Assembly (NCBI GenBank): GCA_022821085.1
Contig: JAJEEG010000006.1
Coordinates: 2,129,330-2,193,329 of the forward strand
Direction: 5' to 3'
Source: Candidatus Latescibacterota bacterium
GTDB lineage: Bacteria; JAAXHH01
Length of the DNA stretch: 64,000 nucleotides
The notes below the pieces were generated by a model, which was not told where the DNA came from, did not search any database, and was given only the letters and a program-made list of their open reading frames with translations. Below are positions 43,794 through 52,955 of the stretch, one piece after another. Positions within the stretch are counted from its first letter, which is position 1. Each line of letters opens with the position of its first letter. The position numbers and the translations under genes were made by a program.

Positions 43794-44786
43794 TTGTACG
43801 ACGCCGTCATCATCGGGGCCGGGCCGGCCGGACTCGCCGCGGCCTACGCCGCCAAGCAGGCAGGCCTGAACTACGTGGTCGTGGAGCGCCAGTGCATCGT
43901 CCACACCATCTACCAGTTCCCCACGGGCCTGGTCTTCTATTCGACGCCTGAGCTCATCTCGCTGGGCGACGTGCCCATGATCGTCCAGGGGCTCAAGCCC
44001 ACCCGGGAAGAGGCGCTGAACTACTACCTGAAATTCGTCGAGTCCCAGGGGCTCAGGGTGAACACCTACGAGGAGGTCACCCGCATCTCGGGTCAGGACG
44101 GTGACTTCGAGATTGAATCGGTATCGCAGCGGGAGGGCGAGCGGAGCTACCGGACGCGGAAGGTCATCCTGGCCACCGGCGCCTTCGACAGCGCCAACCG
44201 GGTCGGCGTGCCCGGCGAGGAACTGCCCAAGGTCTTCCACTATTTCAAGGAGGGCCACCCCTACTTCGACCGGGACGTCCTCGTCGTGGGCGGCAAGAGC
44301 TCGGCCGTGGAGACGGCCCTTACCCTGTACCGCGCCGGTGCCCGCGTGACCATGTCCTACCGTCGCGGCGCCTTCCGGGGCATTAAGTACTGGGTCCTGC
44401 CCGACCTGGAGAACCGCATCGCCGAGGGATCCATCACGGCCATCATGGATTCCACGCTGAAGGAGATCCGGCAGACCGAGGTGGTCCTGGAGGTGGGGGA
44501 CGAGGACGCGGCGGACAGGGAGCGCGTGATCCCGAACGACTTCGTCTTCTGCATGACGGGCCACACCCCTGACGTGCCCTTCTTGAACGGCACGGGCGTT
44601 GAAGTCCAGCCCGAAAACACCATCCCGGTACACGACCCCGATACCTTCGAATCCAACGTGCCCGGTATCTACATCATCGGCGTCATCACCGCCGGCAACG
44701 TGAGCAGCGACATCTTCATCGAAAATAGCCGCTTGCATGGACCGAAGGTGGTGGAGCATATTCTGGGGCAGGACGGGGATAAGTAG
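43794..44786 (+). CDS. ypdA: YpdA-type bacillithiol disulfide reductase
   Basis: A 330-residue FAD/NADPH-dependent oxidoreductase. The FAD motif is VIIGAGPAGLAAAYAA (5-20) and the second nucleotide motif is VVGGKSSAVETAL. The FPTGLVFYSTPELISLGDVP stretch and IYIIGVITAGN are those of YpdA, proposed to reduce bacillithiol disulfide. It starts at a TTG preceded by GGAGG. It shares its last base with the next gene. With the BrxB gene at 28285, it argues for bacillithiol usage. Confidence 0.87.
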   Translation: MYDAVIIGAGPAGLAAAYAAKQAGLNYVVVERQCIVHTIYQFPTGLVFYSTPELISLGDVPMIVQGLKPTREEALNYYLKFVESQGLRVNTYEEVTRISGQDGDFEIESVSQREGERSYRTRKVILATGAFDSANRVGVPGEELPKVFHYFKEGHPYFDRDVLVVGGKSSAVETALTLYRAGARVTMSYRRGAFRGIKYWVLPDLENRIAEGSITAIMDSTLKEIRQTEVVLEVGDEDAADRERVIPNDFVFCMTGHTPDVPFLNGTGVEVQPENTIPVHDPDTFESNVPGIYIIGVITAGNVSSDIFIENSRLHGPKVVEHILGQDGDK

Positions 44787-45100
44787 TGAGTATACGCCTG
44801 TATTACAACGCAAACTGTCCCGACTGCGCGCGGCAGGCGGCGCGCACGGGTCGCATGGACTGGCTGGACCGGGTCGAGCCGCGGACAGACCGGTCGCCAA
44901 TCGGAGAGGTCCCCGCAGGCGAAATCGTCGTGGTCGAAAACAGAACGAACCGGATATACACCGGGATCTTTGCGACACGAAAAGTGTGCTTGCAAGTTCC
45001 CCTGTTGATTCCCTTCGGTCTGCTACTGTTCCTGCCACCCGTCCTGAAGATCGCGGGACGAAGAAAATTGGGATGCAACGGTGACGCATGCGAGATCTGA
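44786..45100 (+). CDS. DCC/DUF393-type thiol-disulfide protein
   Basis: A 104-residue protein with CPDC at residues 11-14 just after an initial strand (RLYYNAN), typical of the thioredoxin-like DCC (DUF393) family, and a hydrophobic stretch near 73-92. It starts with a GTG whose first base is the last base of the ypdA stop, so it is translationally coupled and likely a partner in thiol redox. Confidence 0.7.
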   Translation: MSIRLYYNANCPDCARQAARTGRMDWLDRVEPRTDRSPIGEVPAGEIVVVENRTNRIYTGIFATRKVCLQVPLLIPFGLLLFLPPVLKIAGRRKLGCNGDACEI

Positions 45101-45223
45101 AACGATTGGTTTTGTTCACGGCGTGCTTTCCCGTACGTGTCGTGCCTTTCCGTTCGTGACGACCTTCCATTCGGTCGCTCAGGTTATCCGCGCCAATGCT
45201 CAAGCCGTTGAAGAGGTATATTC

Positions 45224-45727
45224 ATGAATGAAAACCAACCTTCTACCGATCCCCTCGTCGGCGTGGTCATGGGCAGCAAGTCCGATTGGGACACCATGCG
45301 GAACGTCCAGGAGGTGCTCGAGCAGTTCGGCGTGCCCCACGAATGCCGGATCGTCTCAGCCCACCGCACGCCCCTCTGGCTGGCCGAATACGCGGCCGAG
45401 GCCGAGGGTCGGGGACTCGAAGTCATCATCGCAGGCGCCGGCGGCGCGGCCCACCTGCCCGGCATGATGGCGGCCCAGACCCTGCTGCCCGTCCTCGGCG
45501 TGCCCGTGGAAAGCAAGGCGCTCAAGGGCATGGACTCCCTGCTCTCCATCGTCCAGATGCCCCGCGGCATCCCCGTGGGTACCCTGGCCATCGGCCAGTC
45601 CGGCGCCGTGAACGCGGGCTTGCTCGCCGTCGCCATCCTCGCCAACTCGCGTCCGGACCTGCGAGAGAAGCTCAGGCAGTACCGGGAGGATCAGACCGGG
45701 AAGGTCATGGGGGACGAGCTGACGTGA
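45224..45727 (+). CDS. purE: N5-carboxyaminoimidazole ribonucleotide mutase
   Basis: A 167-residue class I PurE that moves the carboxyl of N5-CAIR to give CAIR in purine synthesis. Motifs GSKSDWDTM (17-25), SAHRTP (45-50), [11 protein letters not shown] and [10 protein letters not shown] are intact, including the catalytic His47. A GAGG-containing leader precedes the ATG. purK follows 67 bases later, the standard pair. Confidence 0.95.
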   Translation: MNENQPSTDPLVGVVMGSKSDWDTMRNVQEVLEQFGVPHECRIVSAHRTPLWLAEYAAEAEGRGLEVIIAGAGGAAHLPGMMAAQTLLPVLGVPVESKALKGMDSLLSIVQMPRGIPVGTLAIGQSGAVNAGLLAVAILANSRPDLREKLRQYREDQTGKVMGDELT

Positions 45728-45794
45728 ACGGAACACACGACTCGATCGGCGCTAGCGTTATGAACCGTGCGACCGAAACCAAAAGCGCCGCGAC

Positions 45795-46934
45795 ATGACC
45801 AGCCCCGTTCTCCCCGGTTCGATCATCGGCATCCTCGGCAGCGGACAGCTCGGCCGCATGATCGCCATCGCCGCCCGGCGCATGGGGTACCGCATCCACA
45901 CCCTCTCGCCTGAATCCGACTCGCCAACCGGTCACGTCGCCGACCGCGAAGTCGTGGCCGCCTATGACGACATAGAGGCCGTGAAGCGCTTCGCCGAAGA
46001 CGTGGACATTATCACACTGGAGTTCGAGAACATATCGGCCGACTGCGTTGACGCTGCATTGCTCATCACACCGGTTCGTCCAAAGGGCAGCGTCCTCCAC
46101 ACGACGCAGAACCGCCTGAGAGAGAAGACTTTTTTGGCGGAGCATGGGTTTCCGGTCGCGCCATTTCGCCATGTCAAGTCAAGTGAAGAACTGGCAGCGG
46201 CCGTCGAGGAAATCAGCACACCAGCGGTGCTCAAGACGGCTGGATTCGGATATGACGGCAAGGGTCAGGTTAAGATTGAAACGGCCGACGACGTGGCTGA
46301 TGCATGGGCGTCCATGGCGGGACAGGAAGCGGTGCTCGAAGCGTTCATCGACTTCGAACTGGAACTGTCCGTTGTCGCCGTACGAGGATTGGACGGTGAT
46401 TTCGTGCACTACGGCACCGTCGAGAATCAGCACAGCCGCCACATACTCGATATCACGACCGCTCCTGCCGACGTGTCCGGCGCGGTAAACGTAACCGCCG
46501 TGAACCTCACGCGTAAGGTCTTCGAAGCGCTCGACGTCGTCGGGGTTGCCTGCGTCGAGTACTTCCTGGATCGCGAAGAGAACCTCATCATCAACGAGAT
46601 CGCCCCCCGCGTCCACAATTCGGGCCACTTCACCTTCGACGCCTGCGTCACCAGCCAGTTCGAACAGCAGGTCAGGGCCGTGTGCGGACTGCCCCTGGGG
46701 TCGACCGATCAGCCCCGGCCCGCAGCCATGGCCAACCTGCTGGGAGACCTGTGGGAGAATGGCGAACCGGACTGGGCAACGGCCCTGGCCATTCCGGAAG
46801 TCAAGCTGCATCTATACGGAAAACAAGAAGCCCGGCCCGGACGTAAGATGGGGCATTTGACAGCTATGGCGGATACAAGAGAACAGGCGGTGGAAAGGGT
46901 GGTGGAAGCGAGGCGGGGGTTGGTTAAGAGGTAG
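45795..46934 (+). CDS. purK: N5-carboxyaminoimidazole ribonucleotide synthase
   Basis: A 379-residue ATP-grasp enzyme making N5-CAIR from AIR, ATP and bicarbonate. N-terminal GSGQLGRMIAIAA motif, ATP-grasp strands (KTAGFGYDGKGQ, EAFIDFELELSV), and the metal-binding INEIAPRVHNSGHFT segment are all present. It completes the purEK unit and is followed by an AT-rich gene of different composition. Confidence 0.95.
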   Translation: MTSPVLPGSIIGILGSGQLGRMIAIAARRMGYRIHTLSPESDSPTGHVADREVVAAYDDIEAVKRFAEDVDIITLEFENISADCVDAALLITPVRPKGSVLHTTQNRLREKTFLAEHGFPVAPFRHVKSSEELAAAVEEISTPAVLKTAGFGYDGKGQVKIETADDVADAWASMAGQEAVLEAFIDFELELSVVAVRGLDGDFVHYGTVENQHSRHILDITTAPADVSGAVNVTAVNLTRKVFEALDVVGVACVEYFLDREENLIINEIAPRVHNSGHFTFDACVTSQFEQQVRAVCGLPLGSTDQPRPAAMANLLGDLWENGEPDWATALAIPEVKLHLYGKQEARPGRKMGHLTAMADTREQAVERVVEARRGLVKR

Positions 46935-47011
46935 TAATCAACAAGCCATAGATTTCTGGTTATAGATAACAGTCTTATACACTTTGATAAACTAATTGTA
47001 GAGGTATATCC

Positions 47012-47848
47012 GTGTTAACTCCTACACTAAGATCAATAAGAGATCTGATTAAAAAGTTGGACCGAGAAAGTCGTCGCGCATACCAAGCACATAATGACAC
47101 CGAAAAAGCTGATCACTTCTACAATTTTTGTGTAACAGCACATTCCATGAAGGACTTTTTCTTCGAAGAAATGGGAATAATATCAGAGGCAGATAAGCAA
47201 CCATTCCGTACCATGTGGAATGAAGATAGTCTACTAGTTGCCGCTTCTGAAATTGCGAATGCATCAAAACACCTCGTGTTAAGAAAAGGAACTCATAAAG
47301 ACATACAGAAACCAAAGACAAAGAGTGTGATGCACGGTGAAGGAGATTTTGTCAGACTGTATGATACAAATGGTGGCACTAAAGAAGAACTTGTCTCATT
47401 ACCAGAGCTTTTTGTTGATCTTGAGGATGGGCAGATCCCTCTTTACGAATTTGTCTGGCATGTCGAACACTATTGGTACGTGTTTATCGAGACTTATGAT
47501 CTGATAAGTGATGACGGTGAGATACTATGTAGACTAGGTAGCATGTACCATAATGGAGGTGGTGTTCAGAAGAACATAGGTAAAGCCTTGGATTACCTAT
47601 GCCGTTCTGCCGAATTGCACAACAAAGATGCACTAAACGAACTCGGAGGGATATTCTTGTTGGGTCAGGACGTTCCGCAGAATATAGTCCTTGCGCTAAC
47701 GTTATATAATCTTGTCGAGACTCAAAAGAAAATCGATGTACTTCCAAACTTTGTAGATTCGTCACACATTGCTTCTGCGCAAAATCGAGCACGAGAATGG
47801 AATCAGTCAAATTGGGAGGAACTGAGACGTAATATCCTTCCTAGCTAG
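47012..47848 (+). CDS. AT-rich protein with HEPN-like N-terminus and Sel1-type repeats
   Basis: A 278-residue protein much more AT-rich than its neighbours, suggesting transfer. The N-terminal half (about 15-95) has the helical pattern DHFYNFCVTAHSMKDFFFEE...ASEIANASKHLVL seen in HEPN-like proteins of mobile DNA. The C-terminal part has two Sel1-like repeats (LGSMYHNGGGVQKNIGKALD and LGGIFLLGQDVPQNIVLALT). It starts at a GTG after AGAGG. Function unknown; a role in toxin or stress response is a guess from the fold. Confidence 0.55.
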   Translation: MLTPTLRSIRDLIKKLDRESRRAYQAHNDTEKADHFYNFCVTAHSMKDFFFEEMGIISEADKQPFRTMWNEDSLLVAASEIANASKHLVLRKGTHKDIQKPKTKSVMHGEGDFVRLYDTNGGTKEELVSLPELFVDLEDGQIPLYEFVWHVEHYWYVFIETYDLISDDGEILCRLGSMYHNGGGVQKNIGKALDYLCRSAELHNKDALNELGGIFLLGQDVPQNIVLALTLYNLVETQKKIDVLPNFVDSSHIASAQNRAREWNQSNWEELRRNILPS

Positions 47849-47884
47849 TGCTAATACTGCCATCCAAGTAAGTGGTCTGTATAA

Positions 47885-48931
47885 TCAAAGCATCTCCTTC
47901 AACGCCCCAACCGCCTCGTCCAGGTACTCATCCCGGGTCAGATCACCTTCAATAAGGTCCGGTCTGTGACCACCCCACTCCGTTGCCAGCACCAGCGTCT
48001 CGCCGATATCCCATAGCGTCCAGGCGTTTGCGAAAACCGGCAGGCAGTCCAGCTCCGCCTGCGTCAGTGGGCGTACCTGGTTATATCCTTCCAGGAAACA
48101 GCGCCAGATCTCGTCCGTCAGGTGGTCAGGTACCGTCTCGACAATGTTGTACTTGAAGGTGGCCACGTCGTACGCCCGCCATCCCATCGCACACTGGTCG
48201 AAATCCAGGATGCAGTATCCGTTGTCGGGATGGTACAGGATGTTTCCTACGTGCAGGTCGGCGTGGATGAGACCGTAGATTTCCTTATCCTTGCCAAGCC
48301 CGTCAATTTGCCGGCGCATTTTGTCGGCGTAATTCCTGAAGAAAGACAGGTCCTCGCCGCGCCGCTCCTTCAGGATGGATTCCAGGGTTTGCAACGGGCC
48401 GTCCAGCAGGTATTGCAGATCGAAATGATGACGACAGTAGGGTTTTGGAAACCGGTCCGCCCGTTGGTGTATTTCTGCGACCGCAGCACCGAAGGAGATC
48501 ACGACCGTTTCCTTCACCTCGGGATACCAGGTAACGTGCTCCTCGCCCTCGAAGAAGCGGAAGAGCGCACCGCATCGAGCGTCCTCACGCCACGGTCCGG
48601 TAGAAGCATCCGAAACACCCAGAAAATGGCCATCCAGCCGCTTGACCGGTTCGGGTACTGCCAACTTGTATTCGCGAAGGTACTCCAGCAGGTCGAGTTC
48701 GTACCTGTAAGCCTCTGGATTGCGAATATAGAAATCGTGGTCCGTATAGTTCCTGAAGACGTACCGCTGATCCCGTGAGGAAACGAGGTAGTTCCTGTTG
48801 GCCCCGGGCTCCAGTTCGCGCACATCGACGGGTGGTGTGAGACCGTAATGCTCCACCAGGTACGCAGCGACGACAGAGCAGGACTGCTCCGAAGATCCGG
48901 CAGATGGGGAAGAGTCGGAGGTTTGATCCAT
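47885..48931 (-). CDS. APH/choline-kinase-family phosphotransferase
   Basis: A 348-residue kinase-like protein. The catalytic loop HADLHVGN is at 223-230 and the metal-binding DFD at 243-245, both intact. The N-lobe has a FRNYTD ATP-site strand. Relatives phosphorylate homoserine, choline, aminoglycosides or protein Ser/Thr (SrkA/YihE). The substrate cannot be told. The ATG at 48931 is preferred to an upstream TTG, though no strong ribosome site is seen. It is divergent from the second sulfatase gene. Confidence 0.82.
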   Translation of the reverse strand: MDQTSDSSPSAGSSEQSCSVVAAYLVEHYGLTPPVDVRELEPGANRNYLVSSRDQRYVFRNYTDHDFYIRNPEAYRYELDLLEYLREYKLAVPEPVKRLDGHFLGVSDASTGPWREDARCGALFRFFEGEEHVTWYPEVKETVVISFGAAVAEIHQRADRFPKPYCRHHFDLQYLLDGPLQTLESILKERRGEDLSFFRNYADKMRRQIDGLGKDKEIYGLIHADLHVGNILYHPDNGYCILDFDQCAMGWRAYDVATFKYNIVETVPDHLTDEIWRCFLEGYNQVRPLTQAELDCLPVFANAWTLWDIGETLVLATEWGGHRPDLIEGDLTRDEYLDEAVGALKEML

Positions 48932-49135
48932 AATGGTACCCAATATGAGGGAGTATCCTTGACCGTGACAACAGGTTTAAGTTCATTGCTTGAAATGCGT
49001 AAATTGGAGCACTGATTGCGACAGTGTACAAGCGCCATCCGCCTTCGTCGAATGGTCCCGCATGCCTATGTCTAGTGGGCGACCACTTCCTTCGTCTAGG
49101 ATAAAACCAACCACCGCCGCAGAGAGGAGCCCAGT

Positions 49136-50596
49136 TTGCCCAGGCAACCCAATATCGTCGTCCTGATGTCCGACCAGCAGCGGCTAGACACGGTGAGTTG
49201 CTACGGGATGAACGAGGTGTGCCGGACGCCGCACATCGACGCCCTGGCCGCGCGGGGCGTGCGCTTCGACTGGGCGTTCACGCCGACGGCGATCTGCTCG
49301 CCGGCCCGCGCCTCCTTCTACACGGGCCTCTATCCGCACCATCACGGGGTGACGGCCAACGGCCTGTGCCTGCGCGAGGGCGTGCGCGGCATAAACCACT
49401 ACCTTTCGGATGCAGGTTACCTTTGCGGGTACGCCGGAAAGTGGCACGTGGACCAGGAGACCGGTCCGACGGGCTACGGGTTCACCGGCAAGGACTTCAT
49501 GGGCTACGGCTTCCCCGGGGGGAATCTGCTGCCCGGCCTGCAGTTCGGCGGCAGCCTGAGCAGCCACAACCATTATGCCGACTATCTAAAGGAGCAAGGT
49601 TTCGACCCGCCGCCCACGGTCTCGCACCGCTACGTCGGCACCAATCCCGCGAACCAGCGGCAGGAAATGTTCGCCCTGCACGACGGGCCGGTCGAGTCGT
49701 GCATCGAGTATTATGTGGCCGAGGAAGCCATCCGCGTGCTCGACGAGGTCGCCGGCGGCGAGGAGCCCTTCTACCTGTGGGCCAATTTCTGGGGTCCGCA
49801 CAGCCCTTCGCTGGTCCCGGAGCCGTACTTCTCCATGTACGATCCGAAGACTATCCCCGAACACCCCGGGTACGCCGAGACCTTCGAGAACAAGCCCTAC
49901 CGCCAGCAACTGATCGAACACATGTGGGGGCTGGGCGACTATGGTTGGGAGGGATTCCAGGAGATCGCGGCGCGCTACTTCGGCCACTGCACGCTCATCG
50001 ATGACATGGTGGGGCGCGTCGTGGCGCACCTGAAGAAACTGGGCGTGCTCGACGACACCATCATCGTATATACGTCCGATCACGGAGACTGTCTCGGCGC
50101 GCACAAGCTGATCGAGAAGGGCGAGTTCATGTACGACGAGATCTACCGCATTCCCCTCGTCATCGCCCATTCCGACTGCCAGGCTCCCGGCACGTCCTGC
50201 GACGAGTTCGTCTATCTCCACGAAATCATGCAGTCGTCCCTCGACGCCGCGGGTCTCGAAGTGCCCGCGGATCTCGACGGCCATTCCTTCCTCCCTGCCA
50301 TCGAGGGCCGCCCGTTCTCGAACGGGCGCGAAGAAGTCTATTGCGTATTCGACCGACATTTCACGGTCGCCAACCAGCGCATGGTCCGCACCCGCACCCA
50401 CCAGTTCACCTTCAATTCGACCGATCCCGGCGAACTGTATGATCTGCAGCGCGACCCCTACCAGCTCGACAACGTGTACGGCGACCCGGCCTACGACGCC
50501 GTGCGCCAGGATTTGAAGGGGCGAATGGAACGCTATATGGAGGAGTTGGGAGACCCGTTGCGCGGGTGGTATGGGAAGGTCAAGGGGGCGTATTAG
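49136..50596 (+). CDS. Type I sulfatase
   Basis: A 486-residue sulfatase with the formylglycine signature CSPAR at 54-58 (Cys54). Metal ligands are in MSDQQRLD and YTSDHGDCLGAH, followed by the LIEKG segment typical of the family. No signal peptide. It starts at TTG preceded by GAGGAG. It is clearly distinct from the 6157-7560 sulfatase, and neither anSME nor SUMF1-type maturase is nearby. Its downstream neighbour on the opposite strand is a PhyH dioxygenase. Confidence 0.88.
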   Translation: MPRQPNIVVLMSDQQRLDTVSCYGMNEVCRTPHIDALAARGVRFDWAFTPTAICSPARASFYTGLYPHHHGVTANGLCLREGVRGINHYLSDAGYLCGYAGKWHVDQETGPTGYGFTGKDFMGYGFPGGNLLPGLQFGGSLSSHNHYADYLKEQGFDPPPTVSHRYVGTNPANQRQEMFALHDGPVESCIEYYVAEEAIRVLDEVAGGEEPFYLWANFWGPHSPSLVPEPYFSMYDPKTIPEHPGYAETFENKPYRQQLIEHMWGLGDYGWEGFQEIAARYFGHCTLIDDMVGRVVAHLKKLGVLDDTIIVYTSDHGDCLGAHKLIEKGEFMYDEIYRIPLVIAHSDCQAPGTSCDEFVYLHEIMQSSLDAAGLEVPADLDGHSFLPAIEGRPFSNGREEVYCVFDRHFTVANQRMVRTRTHQFTFNSTDPGELYDLQRDPYQLDNVYGDPAYDAVRQDLKGRMERYMEELGDPLRGWYGKVKGAY

Positions 50597-50652
50597 CCGG
50601 CGCCAAGTCGCTCAGCCCGGCTCCCGCGCCAGCGCCCATTCGCGGAGTGGAA

Positions 50653-51567
50653 CTAACCTCCGGCGGTTTTCTCGGCCCATTCGCGCAGGGGAACGTCGTC
50701 CGGATTCTCCGACATCCAGTGCCGAGACGCGGGATGGTAATCCGGGTCCGGACCCATGGGGTCGCCTTCTGGGGACAGGGCGCCCAGCAGCTGCCGCCGG
50801 ACGGGCGAGCTTCTTTCGATGAGCCCGGGATCCTGCACGAAGTAATCGGTCGGCCGGAGCCAGCGGTAGTGGTATCCCACGTGCATGATCTTGCGCGTCT
50901 TCCGCGAGAGGTTGGGGCCCACGCAGTGCCACACCGCGGTGCGCCACAACACGGCCGAGCCGATGGGCAGCCTGAGCTCGAGCGCCCCTTCCGGATCCGT
51001 CCCGTTTCCCCGTTCCCGCAGTTCGGCAGGCCTGCGCCGGTGACTGCCCGGGACCAGCCACAGGTTGCCGCAGTCAGACTCGGTCATGTCGTAGAGCACG
51101 TAGAATACCTTTATCTCCATGAACGGGAGACGTCCATCGAGGGAAGGCGCCAGGAACAGGTCGTCGCTCGCCAGGTCGGGATGCCAGCCGACGTTGCGGT
51201 ATCCCGCCTGGTGGTCTTCGCCCTTGCCGACGCCCGTAATGCGGTCCTTCAGGTCCTCCGGATACGGAGGCCGAACGTCCAGGTGCGTGGTGCGGATCTG
51301 GATATTCCAGCCGATCGCGTCCACCACAAGGGGCAACACGCGCGGATGGTCGATGAGGTCGAGGAAGGCCTCGTGATGCGCCAGTGCATTGCGTACGGCA
51401 AAGGGGTCATCGGGTCCGAGGTTTTTCTCAGTGCGAATCAGGTCGCCAACCTCGTCGATGGCCGCAAGCAGCCTGTCGAGTTCAGACTGATCGAAGAACT
51501 CCTCGAGGACAATGAACCCCTGCTCTTCGAAGTCTTTGGCTTGCTGAGGCGTCATTGCGAGGGGCAT
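50653..51567 (-). CDS. Phytanoyl-CoA dioxygenase (PhyH) family protein
   Basis: A 304-residue Fe(II)/2-oxoglutarate oxygenase. Iron ligands are His129-x-Asp131 (WHPDLASDD) and His214 (VWHCVGPN). It is longer than the other PhyH and shares little outside the core, so substrates probably differ. GAGGACC precedes the ATG. It begins ten bases after the stop of the orphan binding-protein gene, so the two are very likely one operon and the bound ligand may be its substrate. Confidence 0.86.
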   Translation of the reverse strand: MPLAMTPQQAKDFEEQGFIVLEEFFDQSELDRLLAAIDEVGDLIRTEKNLGPDDPFAVRNALAHHEAFLDLIDHPRVLPLVVDAIGWNIQIRTTHLDVRPPYPEDLKDRITGVGKGEDHQAGYRNVGWHPDLASDDLFLAPSLDGRLPFMEIKVFYVLYDMTESDCGNLWLVPGSHRRRPAELRERGNGTDPEGALELRLPIGSAVLWRTAVWHCVGPNLSRKTRKIMHVGYHYRWLRPTDYFVQDPGLIERSSPVRRQLLGALSPEGDPMGPDPDYHPASRHWMSENPDDVPLREWAEKTAGG

Positions 51568-51577
51568 GGGGTGGTCC

Positions 51578-52666
51578 TCACCGCGCCAGCCACGTGCTGA
51601 AGCGCTCGTTCATCTCTTCGCCGTTGTCGCTCCACCACTCCCAGTCGTTGTGCAGCGCCCGGACCGCGTTCTCCGGCGTGGTGGGCATGTGCGGTCTCAT
51701 GTCCACCCCCGTCTCGGCGTGGGTCGAGATCAGGGGCATGGCGGAACGGCGCGTCGGGCTGTAGGCGATGTACCGGGCGAGGCCGGCCATGGACTCCGCC
51801 GTGGCGGCGAAGTCGAAGAACCGGAGCGCGGATTCAAGGTTACGCGTGCCTTCGACGATGCCGAACCCGCTCGTATCCAGGACCTGGCCGTCCCAGACGA
51901 TGACGAAAGGCTGATCCTCCAGCACCTGGGCGTTGAAGATGCGCCCGTTGTAGGCCGTGGTCATCACGACCTCGCCGTCGGCCAGCAACTGCGGCGGATG
52001 GGCCCCGGTCTCCCACCATATGATGTGTTCCTTGATGGTATCCAGTTTGCGGAAGGCCCGGGCGATGCCCTCCTCGGTGTCCAGCGTGGCATACACCTCG
52101 TCCAGCGGCACACCGTCCGCCATCAGAGCGAATTCGAGATTGACCCGCGGTACGCGACGCATGCCCCGGCGGCCCGGGAACTTTTCCAGGTCGAAGAAGT
52201 CGCCCACAGTGGCGGGCTTCACGTCGCCTATGCGTTCGTCGTTGTACGCGATTACCGTCGAAAAGAAAAGGGTCGTCACGCCGCATTCCGAGATCGTGCC
52301 CTCAACGAAGTCGTCCACGGCCGGCGTGCCATCAGCGCCCGGAGAAAAAGCGTCGATGCTGATTGGAACGAGCAGCCCTTCATCGCAACCCCGGACGAGT
52401 TCGGCCACATTCAGATCAACTACATCCCAGTATACATTTCCCACGTCCGCCTGTGCGCGGATCTGCGCCAGCCCGCCGTTGTAGTCCTCGAAGTTGATCT
52501 TGATGCCCGTTTCCGCTTCGAACCGCTCGTGGTAGCCCTTCTCACAGGCGCGGGAGTAGGAGCCCCCGAAGCTGACGACGGTGATCGTCTGGGCGGCGAC
52601 GTGTCCACTGTTTAGCAAAACCAGTGTGAGTCCTGTTATCAAGTATGTTGTATATCGGTCTAACAT
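51578..52666 (-). CDS. PotD-like solute-binding protein, orphan paralogue
   Basis: A 362-residue secreted binding protein with a signal sequence (about 1-25, ending HVAAQ) and the same family pattern as the 13706-14836 protein. It shares several long near-identical stretches, for example YNGGLAQIRAQ and a C-terminus ending NERFSTWLAR. No ATPase or permease genes accompany it; the adjacent gene is a PhyH dioxygenase. It probably feeds the PotABC-like transporter at 12600-16913, widening its ligand range. AGGTGGG precedes the ATG. Confidence 0.88.
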   Translation of the reverse strand: MLDRYTTYLITGLTLVLLNSGHVAAQTITVVSFGGSYSRACEKGYHERFEAETGIKINFEDYNGGLAQIRAQADVGNVYWDVVDLNVAELVRGCDEGLLVPISIDAFSPGADGTPAVDDFVEGTISECGVTTLFFSTVIAYNDERIGDVKPATVGDFFDLEKFPGRRGMRRVPRVNLEFALMADGVPLDEVYATLDTEEGIARAFRKLDTIKEHIIWWETGAHPPQLLADGEVVMTTAYNGRIFNAQVLEDQPFVIVWDGQVLDTSGFGIVEGTRNLESALRFFDFAATAESMAGLARYIAYSPTRRSAMPLISTHAETGVDMRPHMPTTPENAVRALHNDWEWWSDNGEEMNERFSTWLAR

Positions 52667-52955
52667 GATGTTCCCACCTGTGTATTCCTGTGCATCTAAC
52701 TAATGGATTTGACAAACATAGTTGTTTAATAACCAAGATTTACTCGAGTACCAATTAATCGTTTTGCGTTATAACATTGATGATGAAAATGAAAACTATA
52801 CGAGAAAGGTCTTCACAATTTACGTCTTGATTGACATACTTCAAATCAAGGAATAACTACTACAACCCAAATCAACTTTAATCTGAATTTGGAGAGTATA
52901 CTATCAAGTAGAGCATAATGACTATAACCAATGTAGAAGTGGATCAGAGACAACA
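52667..52955. promoter_or_regulatory. AT-rich divergent intergenic region heading the island operon
   Basis: About 290 bases, clearly AT-rich. A perfect -35 TTGACA is at 52831-52836, but the -10 at the right spacing (TAACTA) is poor; another -10-like TATACT is at 52897-52902. One of these probably starts the five-gene operon. The composition change marks the left edge of the accessory island. Confidence 0.4.

Noticed and set aside
41942-43813. A 623-codon minus-strand frame
   Set aside because: Antisense to the ABC-F gene with both ATPase sites intact; the frame is low-complexity and without family features.
43455-45203. A 582-codon minus-strand frame
   Set aside because: It runs antisense to the ABC-F tail, ypdA and the DCC gene, which are well supported by motifs and coupled starts.
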